Assembly: GCA_018296165.2 (NCBI GenBank)
Contig: JACKQL020000017.1
Location: 1,022,811-1,086,810, forward strand
Source of the DNA: Termitomyces sp. T153
Lineage: Eukaryota; Basidiomycota; Agaricomycetes; Agaricales; Lyophyllaceae
Length of the DNA stretch: 64,000 nucleotides
Reading direction: 5' to 3'
Shown piece after piece: positions 11,249 through 22,559 of this stretch. Both the position numbers and the translations under genes were made by a program. How positions within the stretch are numbered: the stretch's first letter is position 1; every line of letters begins with the position of its first letter. The notes beneath the pieces were generated by a model that saw nothing but the letters and a program-made list of their open reading frames with translations, was not told where the DNA came from and did no database searches.

Positions 11249-12930
11249 AGAGCATGGGGAAGCCAGACACCCTGTCCTAGAAAGCAGACCATGGTACTGG
11301 AAGAAACAACAATAGCAACATTGTGCTCCTCTGCCCCAAACTATTTGCAATTTGAGCCATGGAAGGTCTAGCCATCAAGGAAGTGGAGGTGGACATCCTC
11401 TAGGACATCTGGTGTGGAAATTTGGATGGTCAGGAGGAGGAACTCATTGCCCAGGCAGCCTGGGCACTAAAATCAGGATGCACCACTATTGCCAAGTCTG
11501 TCTGTGCAGATGAATGGGCCTTCCAAGACAGGCTTCTGACCTTCTGGGATCACATCTATATGCTCAACATTCTGGAGCTCCACTGGAGAATTGTAGAGAA
11601 ACACTATGACTTCTGGATTGCTGAATACCCTGGCAGATGGAAAATGTTGGAGCTGGTATCCCAGAATGACTGGTGGCCACAGATGTTCCAGTATATTGGG
11701 TCCTACACTAGTACATGCAATCTTTGTCTCCAGACCAAGCTCCAATGCCATCTCCCCACCAATCAGCTACACTCCCTCCCCATCCTCTCAGAACAATGGA
11801 GTGTTGCTTTGGTAGACTTCATTGTTGAGCTCTCCAACACCCACAGCTACAATGCCATCATGGTAGTAGTGGACCTATATGGCAAGTGAGCACACTTCAT
11901 TCCAACCCACATCACTTGCTCTGTCATGAGCACTGCAAACCTGTACTGGAGAAACATCTAGATGCTCCACAGCCTTGTCAATGCCTACATATCCAATCAT
12001 GGGCCACAATTTATAGTGGACTTCACCAGAGAGCTCTACCAACTACTTGGCATGAAGCTGCACACCTCTACTACCTACCATCCATAGTCTGATGGCCAGA
12101 CCAAATGTGTGAACCAGGAGCTTGAGCAGGACCTCTGCTCCTTCTACAATGAGCATCAGGATGACTGGAACAAACTCCTCCCCAATGTTGAGTTCCAGTA
12201 CAACAACCATGTTCATGTGGCCACCCAGTTTTTGCCCTTCTTCCTAGACACCAGATGTTACACATGCATGGGTTTCAAACTCTGGGCCTGGCTGTCAGAG
12301 AATGAAGCAGTGAACAAGTTTGTGGACTGCATGAAGAGATTATAAGAGGAAGCCTGGACAGCCCTGGCAAAGGCAAAGGATGACAGGGCACAGTATTACA
12401 ACTGTGGAAGGATCCTGGCACCCAAGTCCCAGCCTAGGGACTGGATCTACTTGGATGCCTCCAACATTATAACTACCTGACCATCAAAAAAGCTCTTGTA
12501 CCACCAGTTAGGACCCTTCCATGATAGAATAGCAGATCAGGCCACTGGCCTATTGACTCCTGCTCCCCATAGGAATGCACCAGCTCCACCTGGTGTTCAA
12601 CATAGTCAGGCTAACGCCAGCCCCAAAGGACCCTATTCCAGGGCAACACCCAGCACCCCTGCCACCTCTGGTGGTAGTCAATAACAATGAGGAGTATGAG
12701 GTGAAGGAGATCCTGGACAGTCATCTGTTCCAATGACAGTTACAATACAAGGTGAAGTGGAAAGGTTATGGAATTGAGAACATTTCCTGGGAACCATGAG
12801 AGAATGTGCATGTGCTAGGCATGATTAGGGAGTTCCATCAAAGACACCCAGATGTGCTGCAAGCCATCCAAGGAATCTACCCCATCTCACTAGCAGACCA
12901 AGCAATCTGGAACTTCTTTTACCCCACATG
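11249..12930 (+). pseudogene. Gypsy family A integrase and chromodomain
   Basis: Integrase inserts the element cDNA; the chromodomain guides it to heterochromatin. The order is MGKPDTLS (11,252), GRWKMLELVSQNDWWPQM, a CNLC zinc-binding pair (about 11,720), VALVDFIVEL (first catalytic Asp), YISNHGPQF near 11,990 (Asn where the second catalytic Asp is expected) and SDGQTKCVNQELEQ near 12,090-12,120 (Lys where Glu is expected). Two of the three catalytic residues are thus lost. At 12,680-12,830 the chromodomain reads YEVKEILDS, QYKVKWKGYG and ISWEP. Stops interrupt it at several Arg positions. Confidence 0.9.
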
Positions 12931-12946
12931 TTGAGACACTGCACAC

Positions 12947-12957
12947 TAGAGGGGGGT
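12947..12957 (+). other. Polypurine tract of Gypsy family A
   Basis: The purine run AGAGGGGGG lies directly before the 3' LTR start (TGTCAGG at 12,960). This is the standard position of the plus-strand primer for reverse transcription. Confidence 0.8.
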
Positions 12958-12959
12958 GA

Positions 12960-13298
12960 TGTCAGGGGACTTCCATTTCCAACCTTCTTGGCAATCTCCG
13001 CAGCTTGTTCCAGACCCTTGGAGATCTTTGGAGATCCTTGGAACTTCCTGTAGTTCCTTGTTGAGCACTTCTCTAGGGTTAGGGCCAGCTCTGGCCTTCT
13101 GTACAGTTGTTCTCATGCTTCTGCTACCTGCTGATGCACTGCACCAAGCAGCAGGAATCCTTAGACTTGTTCTCTCTGGATTCCCCTCTGCTAGGTAATT
13201 AGTACTATTTGTATCATTGGTTACCTTGCTAAATATACTCTGGATTCCCCTCTGCTAACTGCATGATTGAGCCACCACTCCCAGAGGTTGCCCTTATA
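12960..13298 (+). repeat. 3' LTR of Gypsy family A
   Basis: It starts TGTCAGGGGACTTCC after the polypurine tract and ends near CCCTTATA, where the minus-strand copy ends CCCTTACA. It is 339 bp against 377 bp in the copy at 1,341-1,717. Internal direct repeats of TCTGGATTCCCCTCTGCTA occur at about 13,176 and 13,240. From 13,299 the sequence is family B. Confidence 0.85.
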
Positions 13299-14770
13299 AT
13301 AGGTCCTTGAATTAAGGACCTCAATCATTCCTGCCTCTCATCCCTGAAGCACATTTGCAGGAAAATTAGTTAGAGTGGCAACAACCACAGGGTTGTCTGC
13401 TACTACTGGACTTATGGCTGGCTTTGCAGTGCCAGCCTTTGTTGTGGCAGACCTTGATGGTCCAGCCTTAGCCACTGCTAGTTTTGGCAGCCTAGCTTTG
13501 GCTGCTGCTAAGCTCGATGGTCCAGTGACAGGCAAAGATGCCTTGAAACAGGGTGCTCATCCATTCTCAAATCATCACCAGCAGGCACATCATCATCATA
13601 GGGCACAGGTAGTGCCTTCCAAGTCAAGAATCCTCAACAAACGCAGAAGGCTCTGTGCAAGCCTTCTTTGCCTCTGGAAGTTGAGGAGGGGACTTCCCCA
13701 AAGCTGAACAGAAGAGGTCTGTTTGGGCCTCATCTCTTTGGTTACAAACAATGTCAAGTTTGTTCAGAACTTGTGATAGTGCCAACTGCACTATGGAGTT
13801 ATTGAGGATGTCAGCTCTAATATTCTCTGAAACTTCAGCTTCATGAAGTCACTGGAGGAGGTGAGCAATTTGCTCATCTGCAGCAGTAGAAGGCTCAGGC
13901 TCTTGAGCTTTGCCCTTGCCCCTCTCTTTTGCAGAGAAGCATTGCTCAACCATTTCTTAGGTGGTTGATGAGGGGGTGCTACTCCCCTGTGCCAGTATAA
14001 AAGGCAATGTTGCAGTTGCCTTTCCTTTTTCTTTATTGGTTAAGGTGGCTGCTGGACACCCTGATGCACTTGACAATGAGGATGGGGCATTTGACAAATG
14101 CACTGCAGTAGGCAATAGCAGGTATGACCACCTTGAAGAGGCCAATGACTGCATCAGAGCTATGATCAACTCTGGGCCATCATTTTCCACCTCCATTGCT
14201 TCTGATGGAGAGGAAGCAGGGATCAAAATCCCTAATTGTGATGACATAGTGGCAGGTCATCATTGACCTGCCATGCCCATTGTACATCCAGGGCCAGCCC
14301 CTAGCAGTGGGGCCACAGCAAACTGTGGCACCATATACTGCTGGAACTCTTGGGACCACACAGGCTGTGAGCCCACAGAGTATCCAAAATTCATGAGTGG
14401 GGGCACCTGAGGTCCCCCACATCCTCTTCTAATTCCTCCACTCTGCAAGGGCATATCCCATCCCTGCACTGGCAACTGCTGCATTGCCACTGCATAACTA
14501 GGTGGGGCCACATCTCCTGGCACTGCTGCAGGTCCTCTGCTCATGGGTTTTTGTTTCTCTTGGAGCTGGGGCCACTCTTCTCATTGTTGGGGGCACTACA
14601 TTCCTAGCTGCTAAGGCTCCTGCCAAGGCAGCAAAGCTGTCAAACCCAGAGAGTGAGCTACTCTCTAATCCTCCCCCTCTTGAGCTCTGTCCAGAGCTTA
14701 CTGAATATCCTGGTGGACTTGCATCCACCTCACCAGGTCATTTCTTTTTCTTGCCCATTGGGCAAGCAGT
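13299..14770 (-). pseudogene. Gypsy family B second ORF (copy 2), decayed
   Basis: Read on the minus strand, this corresponds to 42,975-44,520 of the complete family B element. Shared blocks include GKKKK then a stop, SSGQSSRGG, VAMQQLPxQG, PxEAMEVENDG-like acidic stretches and a Lys/Ala/Pro-rich KLAVxKxG segment. Composition is low-complexity (Ser, Ala, Pro, Gly, Gln). No known domain was recognised. The position downstream of integrase-chromodomain is unusual for Gypsy. Three frames are needed to follow it, so it is broken. CG is nearly absent. Confidence 0.65.
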
Positions 14771-14929
14771 CTTCCTTCTCTGAGTTAGTGTGTTGCACCA
14801 ACAATGGGGTAGAAGACAAAGAGCAGTTGAACTTTGTGCTCAGCCAAAAAATTGACTGACATAATATTTGATAGCCACTGGTACAGTGGCCTGTCCAACT
14901 TCTGGACTAAGTCAAGTTGACTTGGTCCT

Positions 14930-16260
14930 TCTAGCTGACTATGCAGGGCATTGTATGCCCTGAAACTCCAAATATCTGTCAAGGGCTGCTAGGTCCTTGC
15001 AGGTGGCAAAGGATTCACAAGTGGTGTTCCTCAAGCTCCAATGAACCTCAAACTTGAGGTTTATCCCATCACAACAATGACTTAACAGATCATCAACAAA
15101 TCAGTCTTGGTTGTCTGGGGCACCAAACTTGTATGGCTCTAGTGTTTCCTGTTGGGAAACAGTGCAATGTTGCTGGCCTTGTATGGTTGCAGCAGCAACA
15201 TAAGGAACTTAGGATGAATACTTTGTTTCTGGAGTGCTGTAAGCAACTCCAACACATAATTGGAGGTCTCACTAAAGGCCTCCAAAATTTTATATGGCCC
15301 AACTCACTTTAGACAGAGCTTTCTAGCTCTGCCCTTTGAAAGGCTAAGGTTTTCTGTTGAAAGGTACACCAGTGCACCTTTCTCCAGCTCTGGATCAGGC
15401 TTATGATGCAAATTAGCAAAGTGTGTTTGAAAGACACACACTTCAATAATTGCATTGTGGGCTGCTGCCAAGTTCTCTAGAGCTTGGTGGGCAAACTGCA
15501 GAACTTCCTTGGGAATTGTAGTATCAGACCTGAGCTTGCAACATAGATGGCATATAGCCACCATTCAATTCAAACAGTGCAAATTGTACCATCTCTGAAA
15601 TGCTTGTGTTTGTAGCAAACTCAGTTAAGTCTATTTGACTTAACCAGTTTTTCTGGTCTGGGCAGACTACAGTGTGCAATATCTGACCAACATTTCTATT
15701 GGCATGTTTAGTCTGTCCATCTGTCTGCAGATGGAAGGATGTTGACATTAGGAGCTTTGCTCCTAATAACTTATGCAGTTCATGCCACCATTTAGATGTG
15801 AACTTAGGGTCTCAATCACTGACAATTGAGCTTGGGAGGCCATGTAGCCTCACAATCTTGCACATGTATATCCAGGACAGCTGCAACACTGTCATGATAG
15901 TATGCACTGTAATCAAGTGCACCATGCTTGTCATGCAACATATAACTACTCAAAGGTAGTTATACCCCTTAGATTCAGGGAATGGGCCTATAAAGTTCAT
16001 TCCTATGGAATCCCATGGCTTAACTGGAATGGGCAGGAAGTGTAATTTCCCTAAGGGAGATGATTGCTCCCCTTTGCCCACTGGCATAGCTGGCATGTGG
16101 CACAGAATATGCATGCATCTGCAGCCACTGTTGGCCACCAGTATCAATGACAGATATATTCCACTATTCTCTAGGCACCAAAGTGCCCCACTAGACAATG
16201 TGCTTGGTCAAGCAACTTGATTACCATCTCCCACTCATGAGGTATGCATAGAACCTTGTG
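14930..16260 (-). pseudogene. Gypsy family B integrase and chromodomain (copy 2)
   Basis: On the minus strand this starts near 16,200 with an integrase zinc-binding region, then MPVKPWDSIGMNFIGPFPESKGYNYL at 16,030-15,950: the catalytic Asp of GMDF is Asn here. SFHLQTDGQTKHANRNVGQIL (Glu to Lys) lies near 15,740-15,680 and LENLAAAHNAIIEVCVFQ near 15,450. A chromodomain-like block LKFEV.WS...TT.ESFATCKDLAALDRYLE lies near 15,060-14,965. It parallels 45,816-47,081 of the complete copy. Family B similarity ends near 16,400. Confidence 0.8.
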
Positions 16261-16399
16261 GCCTAGGAGATTGGTAGTCCAAATTAGCTTGTTGTGTAGT
16301 CAGAAGGACTTATAATCCTTTGGCTGAGTTACAATCTCAGCAAAGAGCTTGTCTTTGCTGTACAGTGATTGGATCTAATGGAGCACCTCTCTGTCAGAC

Positions 16400-17093
16400 C
16401 TCAGGGTAGGGCACTACAAGTGCATGTGTCAGACATTGTAGCAGAACATGTTTTGTATTGTATGCTACATGTCCAGCAGAGTCCTCTGCATTGTAGTGGA
16501 AGTTAACAGTGTTATATCTGCAACAATGCCATTACAATGTTACAATGTGTCATTATAAACACTTTGAGCAGACATCTTTGGCTGCCCTTTTGGTTCATGG
16601 GAGTTGTACATTGTATTGTTATCAACAGTATTAGCAGATGTCTGCTGTCTGCCTTCCATTGCTGTATGGCATCCATTGCAAAAAGCTGTTCTGTTAGTTA
16701 GTGTGTGCCACCATATAACTCTTTCCATTGTCTCTGCTTTCCATTGCTATATGACATCCATTGCAAAAAGTGGTTCTATTAGCCAGTGTGTACTGTCATA
16801 TAACTCTTTAGGCCACTCTGTTGTTGATTCTTTTGTCTGTTGCCAGATCCTGTTACAAAAACATATCCATTCCAGAAGTGTTTCTGTTCTAAAGCTCTTG
16901 GTTTGTCTGTATAGATATTTGTTGAAATCTGTCAAAGTGTTAGGCATGGGAAGCCATCACAGAAGCATTTTTGTAGGAGCAGGAAGCTGTCACAGAACCA
17001 TTCATCCATTGCAAGCCTGGTAGAAATGACCATGCCAATGATTTGGGCACTCCACAAAGAAAATGATTCATGAAAATATCATTTTTAGGACAG
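16400..17093. other. Gene-free interval with a tandem duplication
   Basis: No supported coding sequence. A unit of about 85 bp is present twice, at about 16,648-16,725 and 16,733-16,812; shared text includes CATCCATTGCAAAAAG and CATATAACTCTTT. The copies differ mainly by CA/TG changes. The remainder is CG-poor unique sequence. Confidence 0.7.
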
Positions 17094-17918
17094 TATTATG
17101 GCTTAGTGGTTCACAATGCCATAAGGTTATCCTTCATCTCTGTCAGGATGAGGGTTTGACTCCCTGATCTGACAATTGTCTACTGATTTGGTCTTTCATT
17201 TATTTATTGCACCTGTTCTCCTGTGCTCTAACCAATGTTTAGGCACACTCTGAAGCAAAATACTCTTATGGTTTGGGTGGGTATTCAGGCTGGCTACCTG
17301 CCAAAATCCTTGATTGCACTGCAGCCAGAAATATTCTACAGAAGCTCATAATTTGCTAGATATAGTAGGCTCCTATGGCTGAATGGATTTGAATGTTAGA
17401 GGTCTGCTGATGTCTGTGACCTCATATACTCAGGCTGAGAGTTCAAATCCCTTGCTTGAGTCTAGTGGTATGGAACCTTTTTTTAGTCATCATTTAATTC
17501 AATCATTGTTTGTTTCAACATTAACTTGCCTGATATAACAGGCCCTTGTAGCTTCATGGGTTAGAACATTAGAGCTCTGCCATCCTCTGCAGTCTCATAT
17601 GCTTGACATCCATTGTCTATGAATTTGTTTTTAATTGTCCACTGTTTGCACTACAACATATGCTTGTAGTCAGCTTATCTTTCTCTTCTTGAGGGTTTGA
17701 ATTCCTTGCTTGATGTTCTGTAGTTGACAAAAGGTTTTTTAGTCATCATTTCAATTGAAAATTGTTTGTTCCACCCAATGCTTATAACAACATGCTATTG
17801 TGAGCCACCATGGATCAGTGGTTTGGATTGTTGGTTAAGCCACACTCCAACTGTCAAGCCTAGGGTTTGACTCCCTTCCTTGACCTATTGATTTGCAATG
17901 ATTTTTTTCTGTTTGATT
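17094..17918 (+). ncRNA. Array of four decayed Pol III-type (tRNA-like) units
   Basis: Four plus-strand units each have an A-box-like and a B-box-like element: A at 17,099 with B at 17,153-17,163 (GGTTTGACTCC); A at 17,376 with B at 17,440-17,450 (AGTTCAAATCC); A at 17,549 with B at 17,694-17,704; A at 17,811 with B at 17,874-17,884. The last three are followed by T runs at 17,478-17,484, 17,735-17,740 and 17,912-17,918, like Pol III terminators. Units 2 and 3 share their heads and a tail after the T run (AGTCATCATTT...ATTGTTTGTT). B-boxes read GGTTTGA where the consensus has GGTTCGA, the CpG change seen all over the window. They are tRNA pseudogenes or tRNA-derived SINEs; no intact cloverleaf was found. 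Confidence 0.5.
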
Positions 17919-18174
17919 TCCACTATTCCACATAACATTTAAAGGCTTTGAATGTTTTGTAGCTTCAATTGATTTGTAGATTCCTGCAGGTGCAACACCA
18001 TTCCCTGGTGGTCTGGTGTATACCTATTTCTGCTGCCAGTGGTCTGGTGTATATCTATTTCCACTGCCATGCCCATTTTCCCTGGTGCCACAGTGTACTC
18101 TCGTTTCTTCTATCAGCAGTGTGGCTGCAGCATCTTTTTTGCATCTTTTCTCTTCATATTTACAGGGATTCTAT
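17919..18174. other. Spacer with a short direct repeat
   Basis: No gene seen. A direct repeat of about 33 bp containing GGTCTGGTGTATA occurs near 18,008 and 18,041. The rest is CG-poor. Confidence 0.6.
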
Positions 18175-19125
18175 CTACATCAATGGGCTCCATCCTCCAA
18201 GTTCTGATTCCAAATCCAAGAAGAAACCAGTGTTGCTTATATACTCAAAGTCAAGTGGTGTATATGGATTCTCTGGAAGGGTTCCCACAACACTTGATGT
18301 CATGTTTGAAGAAGTTGAAGTTTTTGAGAGAACATCAGAAATGTCAGCAAAGTTGGCTAGGGTGAAAGGGCCAATGGGCCTACATCTGCCATGATCTCTT
18401 GCTTGCTGGAAAGCTTGTTCTGTCAGAAACAATTAGGTCTGCTAGGTAAATGATGCAGATTGACTCATGTTTTTGGTACAGCATGTTGATGTGTCTCTTG
18501 TCCTTGCATGGCATTACTCTTTCATCATATCTTTCCCACTCCTTCACATTATTCTCCTGAGGAATAGGGAGAGTACCAGATGAACTTTCATCATCTGGTG
18601 GAGTCAAGCAGGCTAGTCTATGTTTGGTATCTGTTGCAAAGTCACTATTTGACAGATGTGAATTGTGATTTGGAATGAATAGAGATGGTGCAGAATCACT
18701 ATCCATTGTAGAATTTGGTGATATTCCTGGTGGAATGATGAGGGGGGGGATCTCTCTGGCAGGTTGGTCTGCTATGCAGATGTATGTTATATTTGCCAGT
18801 ACATATTCCCCAGATCTGGCAGTTGAAGTTGCACTGTTAGATCTGGCATCCAATGCAATAAAAAGGGGAGGAAGACTATCATCCCTCAGTACATTGCTAT
18901 TGTCAGATATCAACTCCTTGTCAGACTTGTCATCTATTGCCATAAACAGAGGAGGAAACCTGCCATCATCTGGCTCCCCTCTGCTGTCTGACCCATTGTC
19001 CAATGCAATGAAGAGTGGTGGAAGGTGTTCCTCATCTGATCCACTTTCCTCAGCATGAAACAGAGGGCTCCAAAAGTAATACCTTTGAGGTCTAGATCAT
19101 CAAACAATGGATTCTCAACATCCAT
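18175..19125 (-). pseudogene. Unidentified coding sequence with PPLFIALD repeats
   Basis: On the minus strand, a long open region of 207 codons (18,380-19,003) continues upstream after one frame change and downstream in another frame to 18,175. Its notable feature is a repeated acidic motif: HLPPLFIALDNGSD, RFPPLFMAIDDKSD, SLPPLFIALDARSN, and degenerate IPPLIIPPG and APSLFIP versions, spaced about 20-40 residues. The C-terminal part has GPFTLANFADISDVLSKTS. No family was recognised. It lies between the Pol III-like array and the KDZ element, on the same strand as the transposase, so it may be a second KDZ-element ORF; this is inference. Confidence 0.45.
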
Positions 19126-19131
19126 CCATTC

Positions 19132-19965
19132 CTAATCACTTTGTGCCAGTGAGAAGAAGCTCTGCTGAACAAGGGAAACAGGATGGGAAAGTGATTGAGA
19201 CTGTGCTTGTGCTTGAATAGCAGATGATTTCTTTGTAGGGTGATAGATGAGCCCAGGATTCTTCCTACTTTTGAAGAAGAGGTGGTGGAATGTTTGGCAT
19301 GGATTGGAAGGATCAATAACCTTGTCAAGCATTGATGGAGGCCATGCAGGTGATTGAGTGTCAGGCACAGAGGTTGGAGAGGCATAGTCAGATGGTATTG
19401 TGCCATTGCTACTAAGGGAATTGGTGATTGAGTCAATACCAGTGAGTTTTCCTAAGTGTGACAGCACAATAGAATCAGCACCAGAGAGGTGAGCAGAGCC
19501 AGGTCTGGCAGACAGACTTGAAAATTGGCAGATTAGGTCATTTGCCATCAATGGAGATTTTGGTCCAGCTGCTAATTGGAACCTGTCTAGAGCCAAGAGG
19601 GCTTTCCAGTGGACACTGCTTTGGCTTGACAATTCTTCATCACAAGTTGCATTTTGATGGATGAGGAGACAACCCTTGGCAGTCTTATCAGTTAGGTGCT
19701 TGGTCTTAATACCTATATAGTTCCACCAATCACAGCCATACCAATGTACAACTTGACCTGAATGGGTGGGAACTGTTCATGCCTGAAAGGACTCCCAGAC
19801 TTCTTGAGGGATGTCATCTCTGTCTGCTAGAGAGTACCAACAGCTCAGACACATGATGAGGTCTGGAACATTGTATTTAATGTTGTTTAATGCTGCTATA
19901 CTCAGATATAGGAGAATATAGTTCTGGCCCAAATATAAAATAAACTCCATTGCAATCCAAGACAC
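19132..19965 (-). pseudogene. Unidentified coding sequence, one CGA-to-TGA stop
   Basis: Minus-strand reading through 19,965-19,777 gives SCWYSLADRDDIPQEVWESFQA, then a TGA at 19,778-19,780, then TVPTHSGQVVHWYGCDWWNYIG in the same frame. After a frame change at about 19,640 it continues to 19,132 with a Ser/Pro-rich 166-codon stretch. The stop sits where GCA-CGA would give Ala-Arg, so I infer a CpG transition. Aromatic-rich VVHWYGCDWWNY suggests a folded domain, but I do not recognise it. It may belong with 18,175-19,125. Confidence 0.45.
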
Positions 19966-20393
19966 TTTACCAATTATTTATCCAGGTGTTGTCACATCCA
20001 CCTATGATCCTTGTGTTCCTCAAGGTTGCCATAAATGGCAAGTGCTGTGTGTGTCCATGATTCGACATAAAATATTGGTTTTTGGAGACCCAGTGACCAT
20101 TGGTCAACTGAGGCTTGGGTTTGTAGAGCAGCAGTAGAGGCCATGTCAGAGTACAAAGCTATAAGGATTTGGCACAGTTATGAGCTAGTAGTTGGGGAAA
20201 GTAGGACTTTTACAGCAGCAGAATTAACAATGTAGACTACATGTGACATTGTCCCAAAGTAATAAGGTTGCAAATCTGCTATGAAAAGGGTGGTTCCAGT
20301 TGGCATGGTGGATATGATGTGCATAACAAATCTGGTGTGGCAGATGGGATGTGCATGGCAAATCTGGTATATATGGCATAATCAGCCATTTAT
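19966..20393. other. Gene-free interval
   Basis: No supported coding sequence. A short imperfect direct repeat (GATGTGCATAACAAATCTGGT and GATGTGCATGGCAAATCTGGT) lies at 20,315-20,375. CG-poor, with one CG near 20,070. Confidence 0.6.
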
Positions 20394-21310
20394 TCATCCC
20401 ATTGCACTCTCCCATTTTGTCAGCATAGGCTTAGAGGCCTTTTTCCCTGGCTGACATGCTCCTCTTGGACCAGATTTCTGCCTGCTTAAGGAAATAGCAA
20501 ACAGTCCATTCCATTTCACTGGTAACAAGCTGACATTCTTCTGTCCATCTGTTTTGTTGTGCTCTTGCACAGAGATAGTGCACCCAATGGACTGGTGAGA
20601 TTGGTTATGAATTTGATACTGGCAAATTGAAGAGGAAAGTGGGCCAACACATTGACAACAAATGAATGGATATGGTGAATGAACAGAATTGGCAGGCAAA
20701 TTGAGAATTGTATGACAGATATCTGAGCAGAAAGCAACTTACATTCATAGAGAGTTTCAGGGTCATCTTCCATATCTGGATTAGCTTGCCATATCCAAGA
20801 AACCTTTATTCTTGATGATCCAGGAATATTTGGATCATGTATAGCCATGCTTGCTGCAAGATCCACTTTCTGCAGAACATGATATTTTTTGTTGAATGCA
20901 GAATCTATGCCTAATTGCATAAGAGCATTGCAACATTTTCCATAGGCTCTGGCTTTGATAGAAATGGCTGCCTGAATTTTGTTAATTGACACCCTTGCTT
21001 GGGTTTTGACACTTTTGCTTGGAGCAACCTGGACAACATGAGAATACATGAAAGATTTTTCAGCAATGAGCTCTTGGAGTGCTTGAATATGCCTTTTGAT
21101 TTGAAGCAAATGCAATTGCCTTTCAATACTGGACAGTTCTGAGCAATCACCAGCAATTGTTGATGGCAAGGCTATTTCAAAGTCTTCTGGTGCAGTGGAA
21201 TCCAGTTTCAACAGTGGATCCAGTCTGGCCAGCAGGTTTGCTGCTGGATATGGCAATGTTTCATTGTCTCCTGATGTTTCTTCATTGAATGCACCAGGAA
21301 TCTCATTCAC
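20394..21310 (-). pseudogene. KDZ transposase, C-terminal part
   Basis: A 264-codon open frame (20,516-21,310), the longest in this transposon. It has a Leu-rich helical stretch (ERQLHLLQIKRHIQALQELI), a basic region with SVKTQARVSINKIQ, and SRIKVSWIWQANPD near 20,800, the SWIW signature of KDZ C-termini. The last 101 codons (20,394-20,699) overlap in another frame, with VKWNGLFAISLSRQKS, which fits the family end and suggests a frameshift or intron near 20,700. Confidence 0.75.
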
Positions 21311-21528
21311 CTCAAGTGGTGTAGTCCTTTGTGAATTGGAAGAATAACCATGCTTGGCTTAGGAAGCAGTCAGGACATTCAGTTGAACCCTTAACAATTT
21401 TCTGTCTGCTTCAACCTTTTGTCACTCATCCTCCCATGCCTGCTGACTCATCCAACAGACATGGTCTTGTAATGCAATCTTGATATAACAATTAGTGTTT
21501 AACAGTGGTGAAACCATCTGGGTTTGAC

Positions 21529-22506
21529 TCACTGCCATTCTTCAATGTCAAGTGCAAGTTGAATCCAGAATGTATCAGTATCTGGCATCCAGCCCCTGGC
21601 TTCTGATCCAGTGTCTTCCAGATTACCACCATGTCCTGCTTGGAGGCCTATGGTCTGAGCCTTGAGGATGTCCATTGCCTTTTTGTCTTGGTCCCTCAGA
21701 CTTTCAGCAATGGTGATCTCAGCCTCCCAGCTTGATATCAGTTCTGCTGAGATTCCCATAGACTGTTCAGCAAAATAATGAACAGCAGCCTCACTCATCT
21801 CAATGGCTGTCAAGTATTTTCAGTATAGAGAAGGAATCATATCAAGTAACTTCTTCCAGTTGGAGTCACACATATGATTGTCAAGGATTTCCCCCCAATG
21901 TGCAAGAGTAGCAGTTTGTGCCATCTGTGAAACTTCATTGAGAGTAGACAAAAGACTTTCAATGATCTCCCCAGCAATGTAGCCAACTCCTGGAATAAAT
22001 GATGGGGTAAAGCAGAAAAAGCAATTTTCTTTCTGCCCATGGACATGAAGGAGGCCAATTGCATAGTCAACCAGTAGTTTATCTGGTAAAACTTCCCCTG
22101 CCTCTGCTAATCATTTGAAAAACTTGACACACCACTGGCATGCCATGTCATATACTAGCAAGAGATGTTTAATAGATTCCATGTTGGTTGTCTTCAGTGC
22201 ACATGTGATGGAGAAGTCTGTATACACTTGGCCTTCACCATGGGTTAAGTTTGTTATGCTGTTGGGAGCAAAGCAGCCATGGTGTGTGCATGCTGTTGCA
22301 ACAACTCCAGTAATGTTGCATGATTTGTTCAATAGAAGTGCCTTTTTGATGGCCTTGGATGTGTTTTCACAAGGAGCTCCCTGGCAATGGACCCACCAGA
22401 TGGCTGGAGTGGAGGTTAATAGCAGACAGTGGACAGCAGATATGGAGGTTAATAGTGGACAGTGGACAGTGGATGCAGTGGATGGGGGCAATTTGGTGGC
22501 AAACAT
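21529..22506 (-). pseudogene. KDZ transposase, core part
   Basis: Blocks in order: ITGVVATACTHHGCFAP, ITNLTHGEGQVYTDFSI, LLVYDMACQWCVKF (about 22,155-22,125), then in another frame FAIGLLHVHGQ, CFFCFTPSFIPGVGYIAGE, IIESLLSTLNEVS, LAHWGEILDNHMCDSNWKKLL, and finally SEAAVHYFAEQ. These are diagnostic KDZ sequences; the Asp of YDMACQW and the Glu of GEIIESL fit the expected catalytic positions. Three frames are used, so it is inactive. Confidence 0.8.
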
Positions 22507-22559
22507 TAATAGTCAATCAATAATCACACATATTAGCAATCCAAGGAAAAACTCACTGT

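Larger units (their letters stand above)
6251..13298 (+). mobile_element. Gypsy family A chromovirus, 5'-truncated and decayed
   Basis: Domain order on the plus strand is gag (from mid-capsid), protease, reverse transcriptase, RNase H, integrase, chromodomain, polypurine tract and 3' LTR, the Ty3/Gypsy chromovirus order. The 5' LTR and the start of gag are missing. Two foreign segments interrupt it: a solo LTR at 6,436-7,304 and about 1.15 kb at 10,081-11,235. Dozens of in-frame stops are present, many of them TGA at expected Arg (CGA) codons. The element sits inside a family B copy. Confidence 0.85.

Noticed and set aside
17364..17456. A functional tRNA gene
   Set aside because: A-box and B-box are present, but I could not fold a complete acceptor stem and anticodon arm; it is kept only as a Pol III-like unit.
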